64,000 nt of DNA from the NCBI RefSeq assembly GCF_001695835.1, contig NZ_MBSO01000012.1, forward strand, positions 1-64,000. Reading direction: 5' to 3'. The first letter of the stretch is position 1, and each line of letters starts with the position of its first letter. Source of the stretch: Ensifer sp. LC11. GTDB lineage: Bacteria; Pseudomonadota; Alphaproteobacteria; Rhizobiales; Rhizobiaceae. Positions 34,405 through 43,390 of this stretch are shown piece after piece. The position numbers and the translations under genes are program-made. The notes below the pieces were generated by a model that ran no database searches, was not told the DNA's origin, and saw only the letters and a list, made by a program, of their open reading frames with translations.

Positions 34405-35322
34405 TCAGGCGGCAGGCAGCTTTTCCGGAGCCACAAGCGCACCGTGATGGCCGATGACGCCGGCGGCGACGCTTGCCGCAAAGGCGGCGGCTTGCGCTGG
34501 CCTGTCACCCGCGACAAGACGGGCGACGAAGGCGCCGTTGAAGCTGTCGCCCGCACTCGTGGTATCGACGACGCGCTCGACCGGCGTTGCCGGCACGTGC
34601 TCGATCGGCGCATCGCCGAAGGCGAGCGTCACACCCTTCTCGCCATCCTTGACGACGACATTGGCCGCGCCGAGGCCCTTGTAGCGCGCAATCGTCGCTT
34701 CGATCGAAGCATCGCCGAAGTGCGTGACCTCATCGTCGAAGCTCGGCATCACCAGGCTCGCGGCACGGGCGCCATCGGTCAGCGTCCGGCGCATGCGCTC
34801 GGCATCGTCCCAAAGGCGCGGGCGGATATTGGGGTCGAAGACCACCAGCTTGCCGGCCGCCTTGGCGCGGCGCAGTTCCGAAGGCAGCGTTTCCACCGCA
34901 TCGGGCGCAAGGATCGCCAGCGTGATACCGGAATAGAGGATGAGGTCGGAGGTTTCGATCGCGCTTCTCAGATGATCGCCATCGTCGGCAAGCAGCTTGG
35001 CGGCCGAGTGCGAGCGCCAGTAGGAGAAGCTGCGCTCGCCGTCCTTCAGATGGATCATGTAGAGCCCGACCGAGCGGCTCTCGATCCGGCGCACGGTCGA
35101 CGTGTCGATCTCTTTTTCCGCCATGAAGGCCAGCATTTCGTCCGACACCGTGTCGGTGCCGACTGCGGAGCAATAGCCGACGGTCCAGTCGGCCGGCATG
35201 AACAGGCGAGCGTAGTAGGCGGCGTTGAAGGTGTCGCCGGCGTAGCCTTTACGCAGCAGCCCACCTTCCGCCTGCATGAGCTCGACCATGCACTCCCCGA
35301 TCGCAAGCATCTTTCCGGCCAA
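34405..35322 (-). CDS. kdgK: 2-keto-3-deoxygluconate kinase (PfkB family)
   Basis: 305 aa. Phosphorylates KDG to KDPG in the Entner-Doudoroff/uronate route. Seen: N-terminal LAIGECMVELMQAEGGLLRKGYAGDTFNAAYYARL (sugar-binding GD region, about 5-40), GLYMIHLKDGERSFSYWRS (about 106), NIRPRLWDDAERMR (about 174), and the catalytic DTTSAGDSFNGAFVA (about 252). Monocistronic and divergent from aglA. Confidence 0.92.
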   Translation of the reverse strand: MAGKMLAIGECMVELMQAEGGLLRKGYAGDTFNAAYYARLFMPADWTVGYCSAVGTDTVSDEMLAFMAEKEIDTSTVRRIESRSVGLYMIHLKDGERSFSYWRSHSAAKLLADDGDHLRSAIETSDLILYSGITLAILAPDAVETLPSELRRAKAAGKLVVFDPNIRPRLWDDAERMRRTLTDGARAASLVMPSFDDEVTHFGDASIEATIARYKGLGAANVVVKDGEKGVTLAFGDAPIEHVPATPVERVVDTTSAGDSFNGAFVARLVAGDRPAQAAAFAASVAAGVIGHHGALVAPEKLPAA

Positions 35323-35488
35323 CGTCTTTCCTCCCGCGCAGAATTTCGCCTGAGACGGGATAAGGGGCTCCGCCGCTTACGGCAAGAGATTGTTTCCGGT
35401 GACGTTGCCGAGCGGACAGGACGGCGTTTACTGATCCGACGGGCAACGCTACACCTTTGTCCGACGGATCGTCTTCAAGGGGGCATTC

Positions 35489-37123
35489 ATGGCGTCTCTC
35501 AAGGTATCGGGTGAGGACTGGTGGCGCGGTGCGGTGATCTATCAGGTCTATCCGCGCTCGTTTCAGGACACGGACGACGACGGCATCGGTGATCTGAAGG
35601 GCGTCACCCGCAGGCTGACGCACATCGCCTCGCTCGGCGTCGATGCGATCTGGCTATCGCCGTTCTTTACCTCGCCACAGGCCGACATGGGCTATGACGT
35701 CTCTGATTATTGCGATGTCGATCCGATGTTCGGCACGCTCTCGGATTTCGATCGAATGCTGGCCGAGGCGCATCGGCTCGGCCTCAAGGTGATCATCGAT
35801 CAGGTGATTTCGCACACGTCGGACCGCCATCCCTGGTTTGTCGACAGCCGGTCGAGCCGGACGAACTCGAAAGCCGACTGGTATGTTTGGGCCGATCCGA
35901 AGCCCGATGGCACGGCGCCCAACAACTGGCTGTCGATCTTCGGCGGCCCTGCCTGGGAATGGGACGGGGTGCGCAAGCAATACTACATGCACAATTTTCT
36001 CGGTTCCCAGCCGGACCTCAATTTCCACACTCCTGATGTGCAGGACGCGGTGCTCGATGCCGCGCGCTTCTGGCTCGACCGCGGCGTCGACGGTTTCCGT
36101 CTCGACACGGTGAACTTCTATTTTCACGATCGGCATCTCAGGGACAATCCGCCGCTCGTTCCCGATCCGGATGCGACCAGCAACGATGCGCCTGACGTCA
36201 ATCCCTATGGCATGCAGGATCATCGCTACGACAAGAGCCAGCCGGAAAACGTCGCCTTCCTCAGGCGGTTCCGGGCGCTGCTCGACGGCTACGAGGGACG
36301 CATGACCGTCGGCGAGGTGGGCGACGGCGCCCGCTCGCTGAAGACCGTGGCCGCCTATACCGGCGGCGGCGACAAGCTCAACATGTGCTACACCTTCGAC
36401 CTGCTCGGTCCGGATTTCACCGCAACCCATATCCGCCGCTGCGTCGAGAATTTCCAGAAGTCGGTCACTGACGGCTGGGTCTGCTGGGCCTTTTCCAACC
36501 ACGACGTGACCCGCCATGTGAGCCGCTTCGCCCAAAGCGAGGCGGAGCGGGAGAGCGTGGCGCGACTGGCAATCACGCTGCTTTCCAGCCTTCGGGGCTC
36601 GATCTGTCTCTATCAGGGCGAGGAACTGGGACTTCCGGAGGCGGAGCTTGCCTTCGAAGACCTGCGCGATCCCTATGGCATCCGTTTCTGGCCGTCCTAC
36701 AAGGGACGGGACGGGTGCCGGACGCCAATGGCCTGGGAAGAGGCGGCGCCCAATGCCGGCTTTACCGGCGGCAAGCCTTGGCTGCCGGTGCCCCCCGAAC
36801 ACCGGCCCCTCGCGGTGGATGTGCAGGCAGCGGAAGCCGATACAGTGCTCGGCCATTACCGGGCGACACTCGCCTTCCGCAAATCGCAGCCCGCGTTGCG
36901 CGATGGCGCGATGCGTTTCCTCGACAGCAACAGCGATCTTCTGGCCTTCGTCCGCGAAAAAGACGGCAAGCGGCTGCTGTTTGTCTTCAATCTCACGCGA
37001 GAGCCGCAGGAGTTTCTCGCACCCGATGCCCTGAAGCCCGTGGAATTGCCCGGATATGCGGCGCGCCTCGAAGCGGGTAGCATTCGGCTTGCCGGTTTGT
37101 CGGCCTTTTGCGGGACGTTCTGA
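35489..37123 (+). CDS. aglA: Alpha-glucosidase (GH13)
   Basis: 544 aa. Hydrolyses alpha-1,4 or 1,6 glucosides or sucrose-type substrates. GH13 catalytic parts visible: DYCDVDPMFGTLSDF (about 72), nucleophile Asp in DGFRLDTVNFY (about 202), acid/base Glu in MTVGEVGDGARS (about 271), and the transition-state Asp in FSNHDVTRHVSRF (about 333). No signal peptide. Its TGA overlaps the ATG of the acetyltransferase gene. The symbol follows Sinorhizobium AglA, but no transport genes accompany it here. Confidence 0.9.
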   Translation: MASLKVSGEDWWRGAVIYQVYPRSFQDTDDDGIGDLKGVTRRLTHIASLGVDAIWLSPFFTSPQADMGYDVSDYCDVDPMFGTLSDFDRMLAEAHRLGLKVIIDQVISHTSDRHPWFVDSRSSRTNSKADWYVWADPKPDGTAPNNWLSIFGGPAWEWDGVRKQYYMHNFLGSQPDLNFHTPDVQDAVLDAARFWLDRGVDGFRLDTVNFYFHDRHLRDNPPLVPDPDATSNDAPDVNPYGMQDHRYDKSQPENVAFLRRFRALLDGYEGRMTVGEVGDGARSLKTVAAYTGGGDKLNMCYTFDLLGPDFTATHIRRCVENFQKSVTDGWVCWAFSNHDVTRHVSRFAQSEAERESVARLAITLLSSLRGSICLYQGEELGLPEAELAFEDLRDPYGIRFWPSYKGRDGCRTPMAWEEAAPNAGFTGGKPWLPVPPEHRPLAVDVQAAEADTVLGHYRATLAFRKSQPALRDGAMRFLDSNSDLLAFVREKDGKRLLFVFNLTREPQEFLAPDALKPVELPGYAARLEAGSIRLAGLSAFCGTF

Positions 37124-37587
37124 TGCGCGTAGTGTTGATGGATGGCGAAACCATCGGCCGCTGGGTCGAGATGCGCCTGGCGCTCTGGCCGGATACAGCC
37201 GAAGCGGAGCATCACGTCGAGGTTGAATCCTGCCTTGCCGAGAGCGAGCGCTACGCGTCCTTCCTTTGTGAGGACGAAGCCGGTGTCGCTGCAGGCTTCG
37301 CCGAGGCGTCGATCCGCCGGGATTATGTCAATGGATGCGAAACTTCGCCGGTCGCCTTTCTTGAAGGGATCTACGTCCTGCCGGGGTATCGGCGCCGTGG
37401 TGTGGCGCGCGCGCTGATAACGGCGGTGGAACGCTGGGCAACGGCCCAAGGCTGCCAGGAACTTGCCTCGGACACGGCAACGGACAATCTCAGGAGCCAG
37501 AGCCTGCATATGGCGCTCGGCTTCGAGGAGACAGAACGGGTCGTCTATTTCCGCAAGGAACTGTCGGCGGCCGGGGCTGACAATTGA
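37123..37587 (+). CDS. AAC(6')-I-like aminoglycoside N-acetyltransferase (GNAT)
   Basis: 154 aa from ATG 37123 (MRVVLMDGETIGRWVEMR), overlapping the aglA stop. Strong resemblance from memory to the chromosomal AAC(6')-Iy/Iaa group: RLALWPDTAEAEH (about 18), GFAEASIRRDYVNGCETSPVAFLEGIYVLPGYRRRGVARALI with the acetyl-CoA loop (about 61-102), then ELASDTATDN and LGFEETERVVYFRK. Whether it confers resistance, or acts on another amine, cannot be told. Coupling to a glucosidase gene is unusual. Confidence 0.82.
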   Translation: MRVVLMDGETIGRWVEMRLALWPDTAEAEHHVEVESCLAESERYASFLCEDEAGVAAGFAEASIRRDYVNGCETSPVAFLEGIYVLPGYRRRGVARALITAVERWATAQGCQELASDTATDNLRSQSLHMALGFEETERVVYFRKELSAAGADN

Positions 37588-37594
37588 GGGGAAG

Positions 37595-37696
37595 CTAGAG
37601 CGCCGTGCGTTCATATGAACGCACCAAGGACGCTCTAGCACTTTGATTCTAGAGCATCTTTCCGCCTCACGTGAATCCACTTGAGGGATGCTCTAG
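37595..37696. repeat. Two nested palindromic repeats between convergent genes
   Basis: First: outer CTAGAGCG/CGCTCTAG (37595-37602, 37631-37638) around the perfect 20-bp palindrome GTGCGTTCATATGAACGCAC (37605-37624). Second: CTAGAGCATC/GATGCTCTAG (37649-37658, 37687-37696) around an imperfect inner palindrome. Both share CTAGAGC ends. They fill the gap between the acetyltransferase gene and ade and resemble short intergenic palindromes widespread in Rhizobiales. Confidence 0.8.
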
Positions 37697-37698
37697 TC

Positions 37699-39396
37699 TC
37701 ACCCTATCAGCATGAACTTGTCGACATCGACCAGTCCACGGTCTGAGATCTTCAAGTGCGGGATAACCGGCAGAGGCAGGAAGGCGAGCTGCAGGAAGGG
37801 TTCTTCCAGCGTTGCGCCGAGCGCAAACGCGGCCTGCCTCAGGTGGTGCAGCGTATCGCGCACGGACTCGTAGGGTTCGAGGCTCATCAAGCCCGCGATC
37901 GGAAGCGCGATCTCGCCGGTCACCTTGCCGTCCTCGACGACGACGAAGCCGCCCTTGATCTCGCCGAGCCGGTTGGCGGCGATCGCCATGTCCTCGTCGT
38001 TGACGCCGACGACGCAGATGTTGTGGCTGTCATGGCCGACGGTCGAGGCGATTGCGCCCTTCTTCAACCCGAAGCCTTGCACGAAACCGTTGGCATGATT
38101 GCCGTTGACGCCGTGGCGCTCGATCACCGCCACCTTGATGATGTCGCGGCCGAGATCGACGCCGGTCTGGTTGCCGACGGCCGGCAGACGATAGCGGCGG
38201 TGCTCGGTGATGATCTTGCCCGGCAGAACGCCGATGACAGACGTATCGCCGTCGGTGACGGGCACACCGAAGGCGCTGGCATGGACGTGGCCGGCCTTGA
38301 CGCTGTCGAGCCCGACGGGATCGACCAACTTGCGAGTGGTAAAGAGGGCGTCGGTGACGCGGCGACCACCGGAAAACACCGTCTGAGCCCTGCAGTTCTC
38401 CAAGCTGTCGATGACCACGAGGTCGGCGCGCCAGCCGGGAGCGACGAGGCCGCGGTCGGAAAGTCCGAAGGCGCGCGCAGCCGAGATCGAGGCGGCGCGA
38501 TAGATCGCCAGCGGCTCGACGCCGGCTGATATGGCCGTGCGGATCATGTGGTCGAGGTGGCCCTGTTCGGCGATATCAAGTGGATTGCGGTCGTCGGTGC
38601 AGAGCGCCAGATGCGGCGACAGGCGCTCGGTGATGATGGGGATCAGCGCATGCAGGTCCTTGGAGACGGAACCTTCGCGCACGAGGATGTGCATGCCCTT
38701 GCGGATCTTCTCCATCGCTTCTTCAGCGCTGGTGCATTCGTGATCGGTGCGGATGCCGGCCGAGAGATAGCCGTTCAGATCCTTGCCGGAGAGCAGCGGC
38801 GCGTGGCCGTCGATATGCCCGCCCTGGAAGGCCTCAAGCTTGGCGAGGCAGACAGGATCCTTGTGCACGACGCCGGGGAAATTCATGAACTCGGCAAGGC
38901 CGATGACCTTGGGGTGGCGACGGAAGGGCAGGAGCCTTTCGATCGGCAGGTCGGCACCGGACGTTTCCAGATGTGTTGCCGGCACGCAGGAGGAGAGTTG
39001 GACGCGGATGTCCATGATGGTCTCGAGTGCGGAATCGAGGAAGAACTGAATGCCCTCGGTGCCGAGCACGTTGGCGATCTCGTGCGGGTCGCAGACGACG
39101 GTGGTAATGCCGAGCGGCAGGACGCAGCGGTCGAACTCGTGCGGCGTCACCAGCGAGGATTCGATGTGCAGGTGCGTGTCGATGAAACCGGGCACGACGA
39201 TGCGGCCTGATATGTCGATTTCCTCGCGCCCCTCATAGCTGCCGAAGGTGCCGACGATGCGGTCGCCCGAGATTGCGATATCGGAAGCGACCAGCTCGCC
39301 GGTCACGAGATCGAAGAAGCGCCCGCCCTTTAAGACGATGTCGGCAGGTTCGCGTCCGACGCCCTGATCGATATAGCGTTCCAGTGCTTCGGACAT
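37699..39396 (-). CDS. ade: Adenine deaminase
   Basis: 565 aa from ATG 39396 ([19 protein letters not shown]), with GGAG upstream. Deaminates adenine to hypoxanthine, feeding xanthine dehydrogenase. Amidohydrolase signatures: [18 protein letters not shown] (about 65-82) with Hx[13 protein letters not shown] (about 101), [25 protein letters not shown], and [12 protein letters not shown] (about 245). The C-terminal half has [17 protein letters not shown] (about 445). Completes, with guaD and xdhAB, entry of both purine bases. Confidence 0.95.
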   Translation of the reverse strand: MSEALERYIDQGVGREPADIVLKGGRFFDLVTGELVASDIAISGDRIVGTFGSYEGREEIDISGRIVVPGFIDTHLHIESSLVTPHEFDRCVLPLGITTVVCDPHEIANVLGTEGIQFFLDSALETIMDIRVQLSSCVPATHLETSGADLPIERLLPFRRHPKVIGLAEFMNFPGVVHKDPVCLAKLEAFQGGHIDGHAPLLSGKDLNGYLSAGIRTDHECTSAEEAMEKIRKGMHILVREGSVSKDLHALIPIITERLSPHLALCTDDRNPLDIAEQGHLDHMIRTAISAGVEPLAIYRAASISAARAFGLSDRGLVAPGWRADLVVIDSLENCRAQTVFSGGRRVTDALFTTRKLVDPVGLDSVKAGHVHASAFGVPVTDGDTSVIGVLPGKIITEHRRYRLPAVGNQTGVDLGRDIIKVAVIERHGVNGNHANGFVQGFGLKKGAIASTVGHDSHNICVVGVNDEDMAIAANRLGEIKGGFVVVEDGKVTGEIALPIAGLMSLEPYESVRDTLHHLRQAAFALGATLEEPFLQLAFLPLPVIPHLKISDRGLVDVDKFMLIG

Positions 39397-39477
39397 GAGG
39401 CAGCTCCACTTCTTCTTGTGCATGCGGCACGGCCAGCGCGGCTGGTCGTGATCGGATGGGTATTCTGGATAAGAGTA

Positions 39478-39505
39478 ACCCTTCCCCCGTCGCCGGGGGA
39501 AGGGT
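39478..39505. repeat. GC-rich palindrome after the aminotransferase gene
   Basis: ACCCTTCCCCC (39478-39488) and GGGGGAAGGGT (39495-39505) around six bases. Lies between the aminotransferase 3' end and ade. No T-run; perhaps a repeat element or factor-dependent terminator. Confidence 0.5.
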
Positions 39506-39527
39506 CAAGATTGCTGTGCAAAGCCGC

Positions 39528-40853
39528 TTAGATGTTGCTGTTGAGAACGGCGCGCAGCTTGCCGAACAGCTCGTCGATCTCTGCCTTGCTGATGATCAGC
39601 GGTGGCGACAGGGCGATGATGTCGCCTGTCGTGCGGATCAACAGGCCGCTTTCATAGGCCTTGAGGAAGGCGGAGAAGGCGCGCTTGGTCGGCTCGCCCG
39701 CGATCGGCTGCAGCTCGATCGCGCCGATCAGGCCGAGATTGCGGATGTCGATGACATTGGGGCAGTCCTTCAGCGAGTGCAGCCCCTCTTCCCAATAGGG
39801 CGCCAGCTCGGCGGCGCGGGTGAGCAAGCCTTCCTCCTTGTAGGTGTCGAGCGTGCCAAGGGCGGCGGCCGAGGCGATCGGATTGCCGGAATAGGTGTAG
39901 CCGTGGAAGAACTCGATCATGTGCTCCGGGCCATTCATGAAGGCATCATGGATCTCGGAGGTGACGAAGACTGCACCCATCGGGATGACGCCGTTGGTCA
40001 GGCCCTTGGCGGTGGTGATGATGTCGGGCTTCACGTCGAAATACTGTGCGGCGAACGGCGTGCCGAGACGACCGAAACCGGTGATGACTTCATCGAAAAT
40101 CAACAGGATGCCGTGCTTGGTGCAGATGTCGCGCAGCTTCTGAAGATAGCCCTTCGGCGGGATCAGCACGCCGGTGGAGCCGGCGACCGGTTCGACGATC
40201 ACGGCTGCGATGGTGGACGCGTCGTGCAGCGTCACGATGCGCTCGAGTTCGGTTGCAAGGTCGCCGCCATGCTCCGGCTCGCCGCGGGTAAAGGCGTTCT
40301 GCGCCGGCAGGTGGGTGTGCGGCATGTGGTCGACGCCGGTCAGCAGCGTGCCGAACATCTTGCGGTTTGAGACGATACCGCCGACCGAAACGCCGCCGAA
40401 GTTGACGCCGTGATAGCCGCGTTCGCGACCAATCAGCCGGAAGCGCGAGCCGTCGCCCCTGGCACGGTGATAGGCGAGCGCCAGCTTCAGGGCCGTGTCG
40501 ACCGATTCCGAACCGGAGTTCGTGTAGAGAACATGGTTCATGCCCTCGGGCGCGATATCGACCAATCGGTTCGCCAGCTCGAAGGCCTTGGGATGACCGA
40601 GCTGAAACGCCGGCGCGTAGTCGAGCTCGCCCGCCTGTTCGCGGATCGCCTCGGTGATCTTCGGGCGACAATGGCCGGCGTTCACGCACCAGAGCCCCGC
40701 CGTTCCATCAAGGACCGCGCGACCGTCATGGGTCGTGTAGTACACGTCCTTGGCGCCGACGAACAGGCGTGGCTCCTTCTTGAACTGCCGGTTTGCGGTG
40801 AACGGCATCCAGAAGGCGCGCAGATCATTCGGCGTGTTGAGGCGGTTCGACAT
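39528..40853 (-). CDS. Omega-amino acid:pyruvate (beta-alanine) aminotransferase
   Basis: 441 aa, class III PLP-dependent. Seen: GAKDVYYTTHDGRAVLDGTAGLWCVNAGH (about 33-61), YTNSGSESVDTALKLA (about 109), GRERGYHGVNFGG (about 138), IFDEVITGFGRLG (about 248) and the PLP-lysine in TTAKGLTNG (about 275). Transfers amino groups from beta-alanine or other omega-amines to pyruvate. Start ATG 40853 follows GAGGAGAACTGG. The 276 bases on to the cellulase start at 41130 hold no gene. Confidence 0.9.
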   Translation of the reverse strand: MSNRLNTPNDLRAFWMPFTANRQFKKEPRLFVGAKDVYYTTHDGRAVLDGTAGLWCVNAGHCRPKITEAIREQAGELDYAPAFQLGHPKAFELANRLVDIAPEGMNHVLYTNSGSESVDTALKLALAYHRARGDGSRFRLIGRERGYHGVNFGGVSVGGIVSNRKMFGTLLTGVDHMPHTHLPAQNAFTRGEPEHGGDLATELERIVTLHDASTIAAVIVEPVAGSTGVLIPPKGYLQKLRDICTKHGILLIFDEVITGFGRLGTPFAAQYFDVKPDIITTAKGLTNGVIPMGAVFVTSEIHDAFMNGPEHMIEFFHGYTYSGNPIASAAALGTLDTYKEEGLLTRAAELAPYWEEGLHSLKDCPNVIDIRNLGLIGAIELQPIAGEPTKRAFSAFLKAYESGLLIRTTGDIIALSPPLIISKAEIDELFGKLRAVLNSNI

Positions 40854-41129
40854 TCCAGTTCTCCTCGGTCTCTCTTCTCGTCAGGCGCGGCTTCCGCCTG
40901 CATTTTTTACCCTTTGGTCAAACTATCAGGGCGCCGGGACGCGTCAAGCCTTGGGCGCTCTGCACAAAGGGCCTCGGAGGCGGCGATTTTTTGTCGCGGC
41001 TCCGGAAATTTTCTCAAGCTTAACCTGTTTGCGGCAACGCTCTCCTGCCATGCCTCGCCGGGTCCATGGCGCCTCTTCTGTAAGGCCTCTCCATCCAAGA
41101 CCTGGCCAGGCAAACTCGGAGTTCGGAAC

Positions 41130-43382
41130 GTGTTGAGGTTGGGGATAGCACACGCGGTAATTGCCGCGCTCTTCCTGCCGGGCCCGGCGGCGGCCGCCGA
41201 ACTGATCGACGACGGCCGCTTCGAGGAGGCCCACGACACGTTCTGGGCGAGCGACGGACTGACGCTTTTACGGGAGAGCGGTCGGCTCTGTGTCGAAGTT
41301 CAGAGCGGCGGCGAAGCCTGGGGCCAGCTGATCGGCGTCAATGGTTTGAAACTGGAGCCGGGGCGCGTCTACCGCCTGTCGCTGACGGTGGCGACCAAGC
41401 CGGCGCGCGCAGTGCCGGCAAGGGTGCAGCGGGCTGCCGACCCCTGGACGGCAACGGCCGAATTCACCGTCGCGGGTTCGGCAAGCGGTACATCACTTCC
41501 GGTGGAGTTCGAGGCTCTCGAACCGGAGGAGGCGCAGCTCGTGTTTCCGCTGGGTGGAACCGAGGGCGGCCAGGTGTGCCTCGACGACGTTTCGCTCGTG
41601 GCGACCGGCGCTCCTTCGCGTGCGGCCAAACGGGCGACGGAGGGGCCGGTCATTCGCGTCAATCAGCTCGGCTATCTGACCGACGGTCCAAAGCGGGCGA
41701 CGTTCGTTGCGGAGGCGAAGCGGCCGATCGATTTTCAGCTGCTGGATTCCAGGAACAGGATCGTCGGCAAGGGCAAGACACAACCACACGGCTTCGATCC
41801 TACAGCCGGCGTCGAAACGCAGATCGCGGACTTTTCCGCGTTCGCGACCCCCGGTGACGGCTATCGGCTTGTCTCGGGTGATTGGGCGAGCGACCGCTTT
41901 TCGATCGGCGACGATCTCTATGGGCGGTTGCGGGTCGATGCCCTGTCCTGGTTCTATCCGCAGCGCAGCGGCATTGCGATCCAGGGGGCGATTGCCGGCA
42001 AGGCCTATGCCAGACCCGCCGGTCACGTCGGCATCGCGCCGAACCAGGGCGACAAGGCCGTCCCATGCCTCAATGGTGCGCAAGCCGAGACGCTCTATGG
42101 CGACTGGTCGTGTCCTTATCAGCTTGATGTGACTGGCGGCTGGTACGATGCGGGCGATCACGGCAAGTATGTGGTCACCGGCGCCCTGTCGGCAGCGCAG
42201 CTGCTTGCCGCCTACGAACGCGGCCTTGCCTTTTCCGAGGGCTCACCGGTGATCCGCGATGGGCTGTCGCGCATTCCCGAGGCCGGCAACGGCGTTCCCG
42301 ACATTCTTGACGAGGCGCGTTGGGAACTGGAGTTTCTTTTGCGCATGATGGTGCCGGATGGCGAGCCGCTCGCCGGCATGGTGCACCACAAGATCCATGA
42401 CACGGGCTGGACCGTAGCCCCGATGTTGCCAGGTGATGATCCGCAGCCACGGGCGCTCCATCGTCCTTCAACCGCGGCAACGCTCGACGTCGCGGCTGTT
42501 GCTGCCCAGGGCGCGCGGGTCTTTGCCGAAGAGAACCCGACGTTTTCGGCACGGCTGCTTGCCGCCGCGCGCAAGGCATGGGTGGCAGCCAATTCCAATC
42601 CGCCGCTGTTTGCGCCGACGTCGGACGGGCTGATGGGCGGCGGCGACTATGACGACGACAGCATTTCGGACGAGCTCTTCTGGGCGGCGACCGAACTTTA
42701 CCTGACGACCGGCAATCGCGAGTATCTCAGAACCCTGCGGGCATCGCCGCTGTGGACGGCAGATACCCTCTCTCCTGCCGGCGCTTTCGATTGGCGCAAC
42801 GTTGCCGGTTTCGCGCGGCTGCAGCTGGCCCTTTATGGCAAGTCCTTGCCGATGGCGGATCGGGAGAAGCTCCGCAATTCTGTGCTTTCGGCAGCGCAAC
42901 ACCTGCTGTCGCTGCAACAGGCCGATCCCTTCGGCATTGTCTACCGGCCGCAGGACAGGCGCTATGACTGGGGATCGAACCAGTTGATGCTGCAGAACAT
43001 CGTCATGCTTTCGGCTGCCTTCGATCTTTCGGGCGACAGGGCATTTCTCAACGGTGCGCGCGAGGGCATGGACTACATTCTCGGCCGCAATGCGCTGGGC
43101 CTGTCCTATGTCACCGGTTACGGCACCCGCTCGCCGCAGAACCAGCACAGCCGCTGGTACGCGCGCCAGCGTGATCCGACACTGCCAAATCCGCCGGTTG
43201 GCTCTCTTGCAGGCGGCCCGAATTCGACCATTGTCGATGATATCGCCAGGGCGCACCTGCGCGGCTGCCCGCCGCAGACCTGTTACATCGACGATATCGA
43301 AGCCTACGGGTCCAACGAAATCGCCATCAACTGGAATGCGCCGCTCGTCTATGTCGCGTCGTTCCTTGCCGATGCCCGCTAG
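41130..43382 (+). CDS. Secreted glycoside hydrolase family 9 endoglucanase with N-terminal CBM-like domain
   Basis: 750 aa from GTG 41130 (MLRLGIAHAVIAALFLPGPAAAAELID), with GGAG upstream; a signal peptide is cleaved near AAA-EL. Residues about 27-160 look like a CBM4/9 jelly roll (ELIDDGRFEEAHDTFWAS...). Residues about 173-260 are the CelD-N Ig-like module (VIRVNQLGYLTDGPKRATFVAEA). The rest is the (alpha/alpha)6 GH9 domain with GGWYDAGDHGKYVV (catalytic Asp pair) and YIDDIEAYGSNEIAINWNA at the end, an exact fit to the GH9 active-site signature with the acid Glu. Cellulose or beta-glucan cleavage outside the cell. Confidence 0.92.
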   Translation: MLRLGIAHAVIAALFLPGPAAAAELIDDGRFEEAHDTFWASDGLTLLRESGRLCVEVQSGGEAWGQLIGVNGLKLEPGRVYRLSLTVATKPARAVPARVQRAADPWTATAEFTVAGSASGTSLPVEFEALEPEEAQLVFPLGGTEGGQVCLDDVSLVATGAPSRAAKRATEGPVIRVNQLGYLTDGPKRATFVAEAKRPIDFQLLDSRNRIVGKGKTQPHGFDPTAGVETQIADFSAFATPGDGYRLVSGDWASDRFSIGDDLYGRLRVDALSWFYPQRSGIAIQGAIAGKAYARPAGHVGIAPNQGDKAVPCLNGAQAETLYGDWSCPYQLDVTGGWYDAGDHGKYVVTGALSAAQLLAAYERGLAFSEGSPVIRDGLSRIPEAGNGVPDILDEARWELEFLLRMMVPDGEPLAGMVHHKIHDTGWTVAPMLPGDDPQPRALHRPSTAATLDVAAVAAQGARVFAEENPTFSARLLAAARKAWVAANSNPPLFAPTSDGLMGGGDYDDDSISDELFWAATELYLTTGNREYLRTLRASPLWTADTLSPAGAFDWRNVAGFARLQLALYGKSLPMADREKLRNSVLSAAQHLLSLQQADPFGIVYRPQDRRYDWGSNQLMLQNIVMLSAAFDLSGDRAFLNGAREGMDYILGRNALGLSYVTGYGTRSPQNQHSRWYARQRDPTLPNPPVGSLAGGPNSTIVDDIARAHLRGCPPQTCYIDDIEAYGSNEIAINWNAPLVYVASFLADAR

Positions 43383-43390
43383 GAGGTAGC

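Noticed and set aside
40410-41129. N-terminal 240 residues of the open frame containing the cellulase
   Set aside because: It overlaps the antisense aminotransferase gene; the signal peptide begins at GTG 41130.
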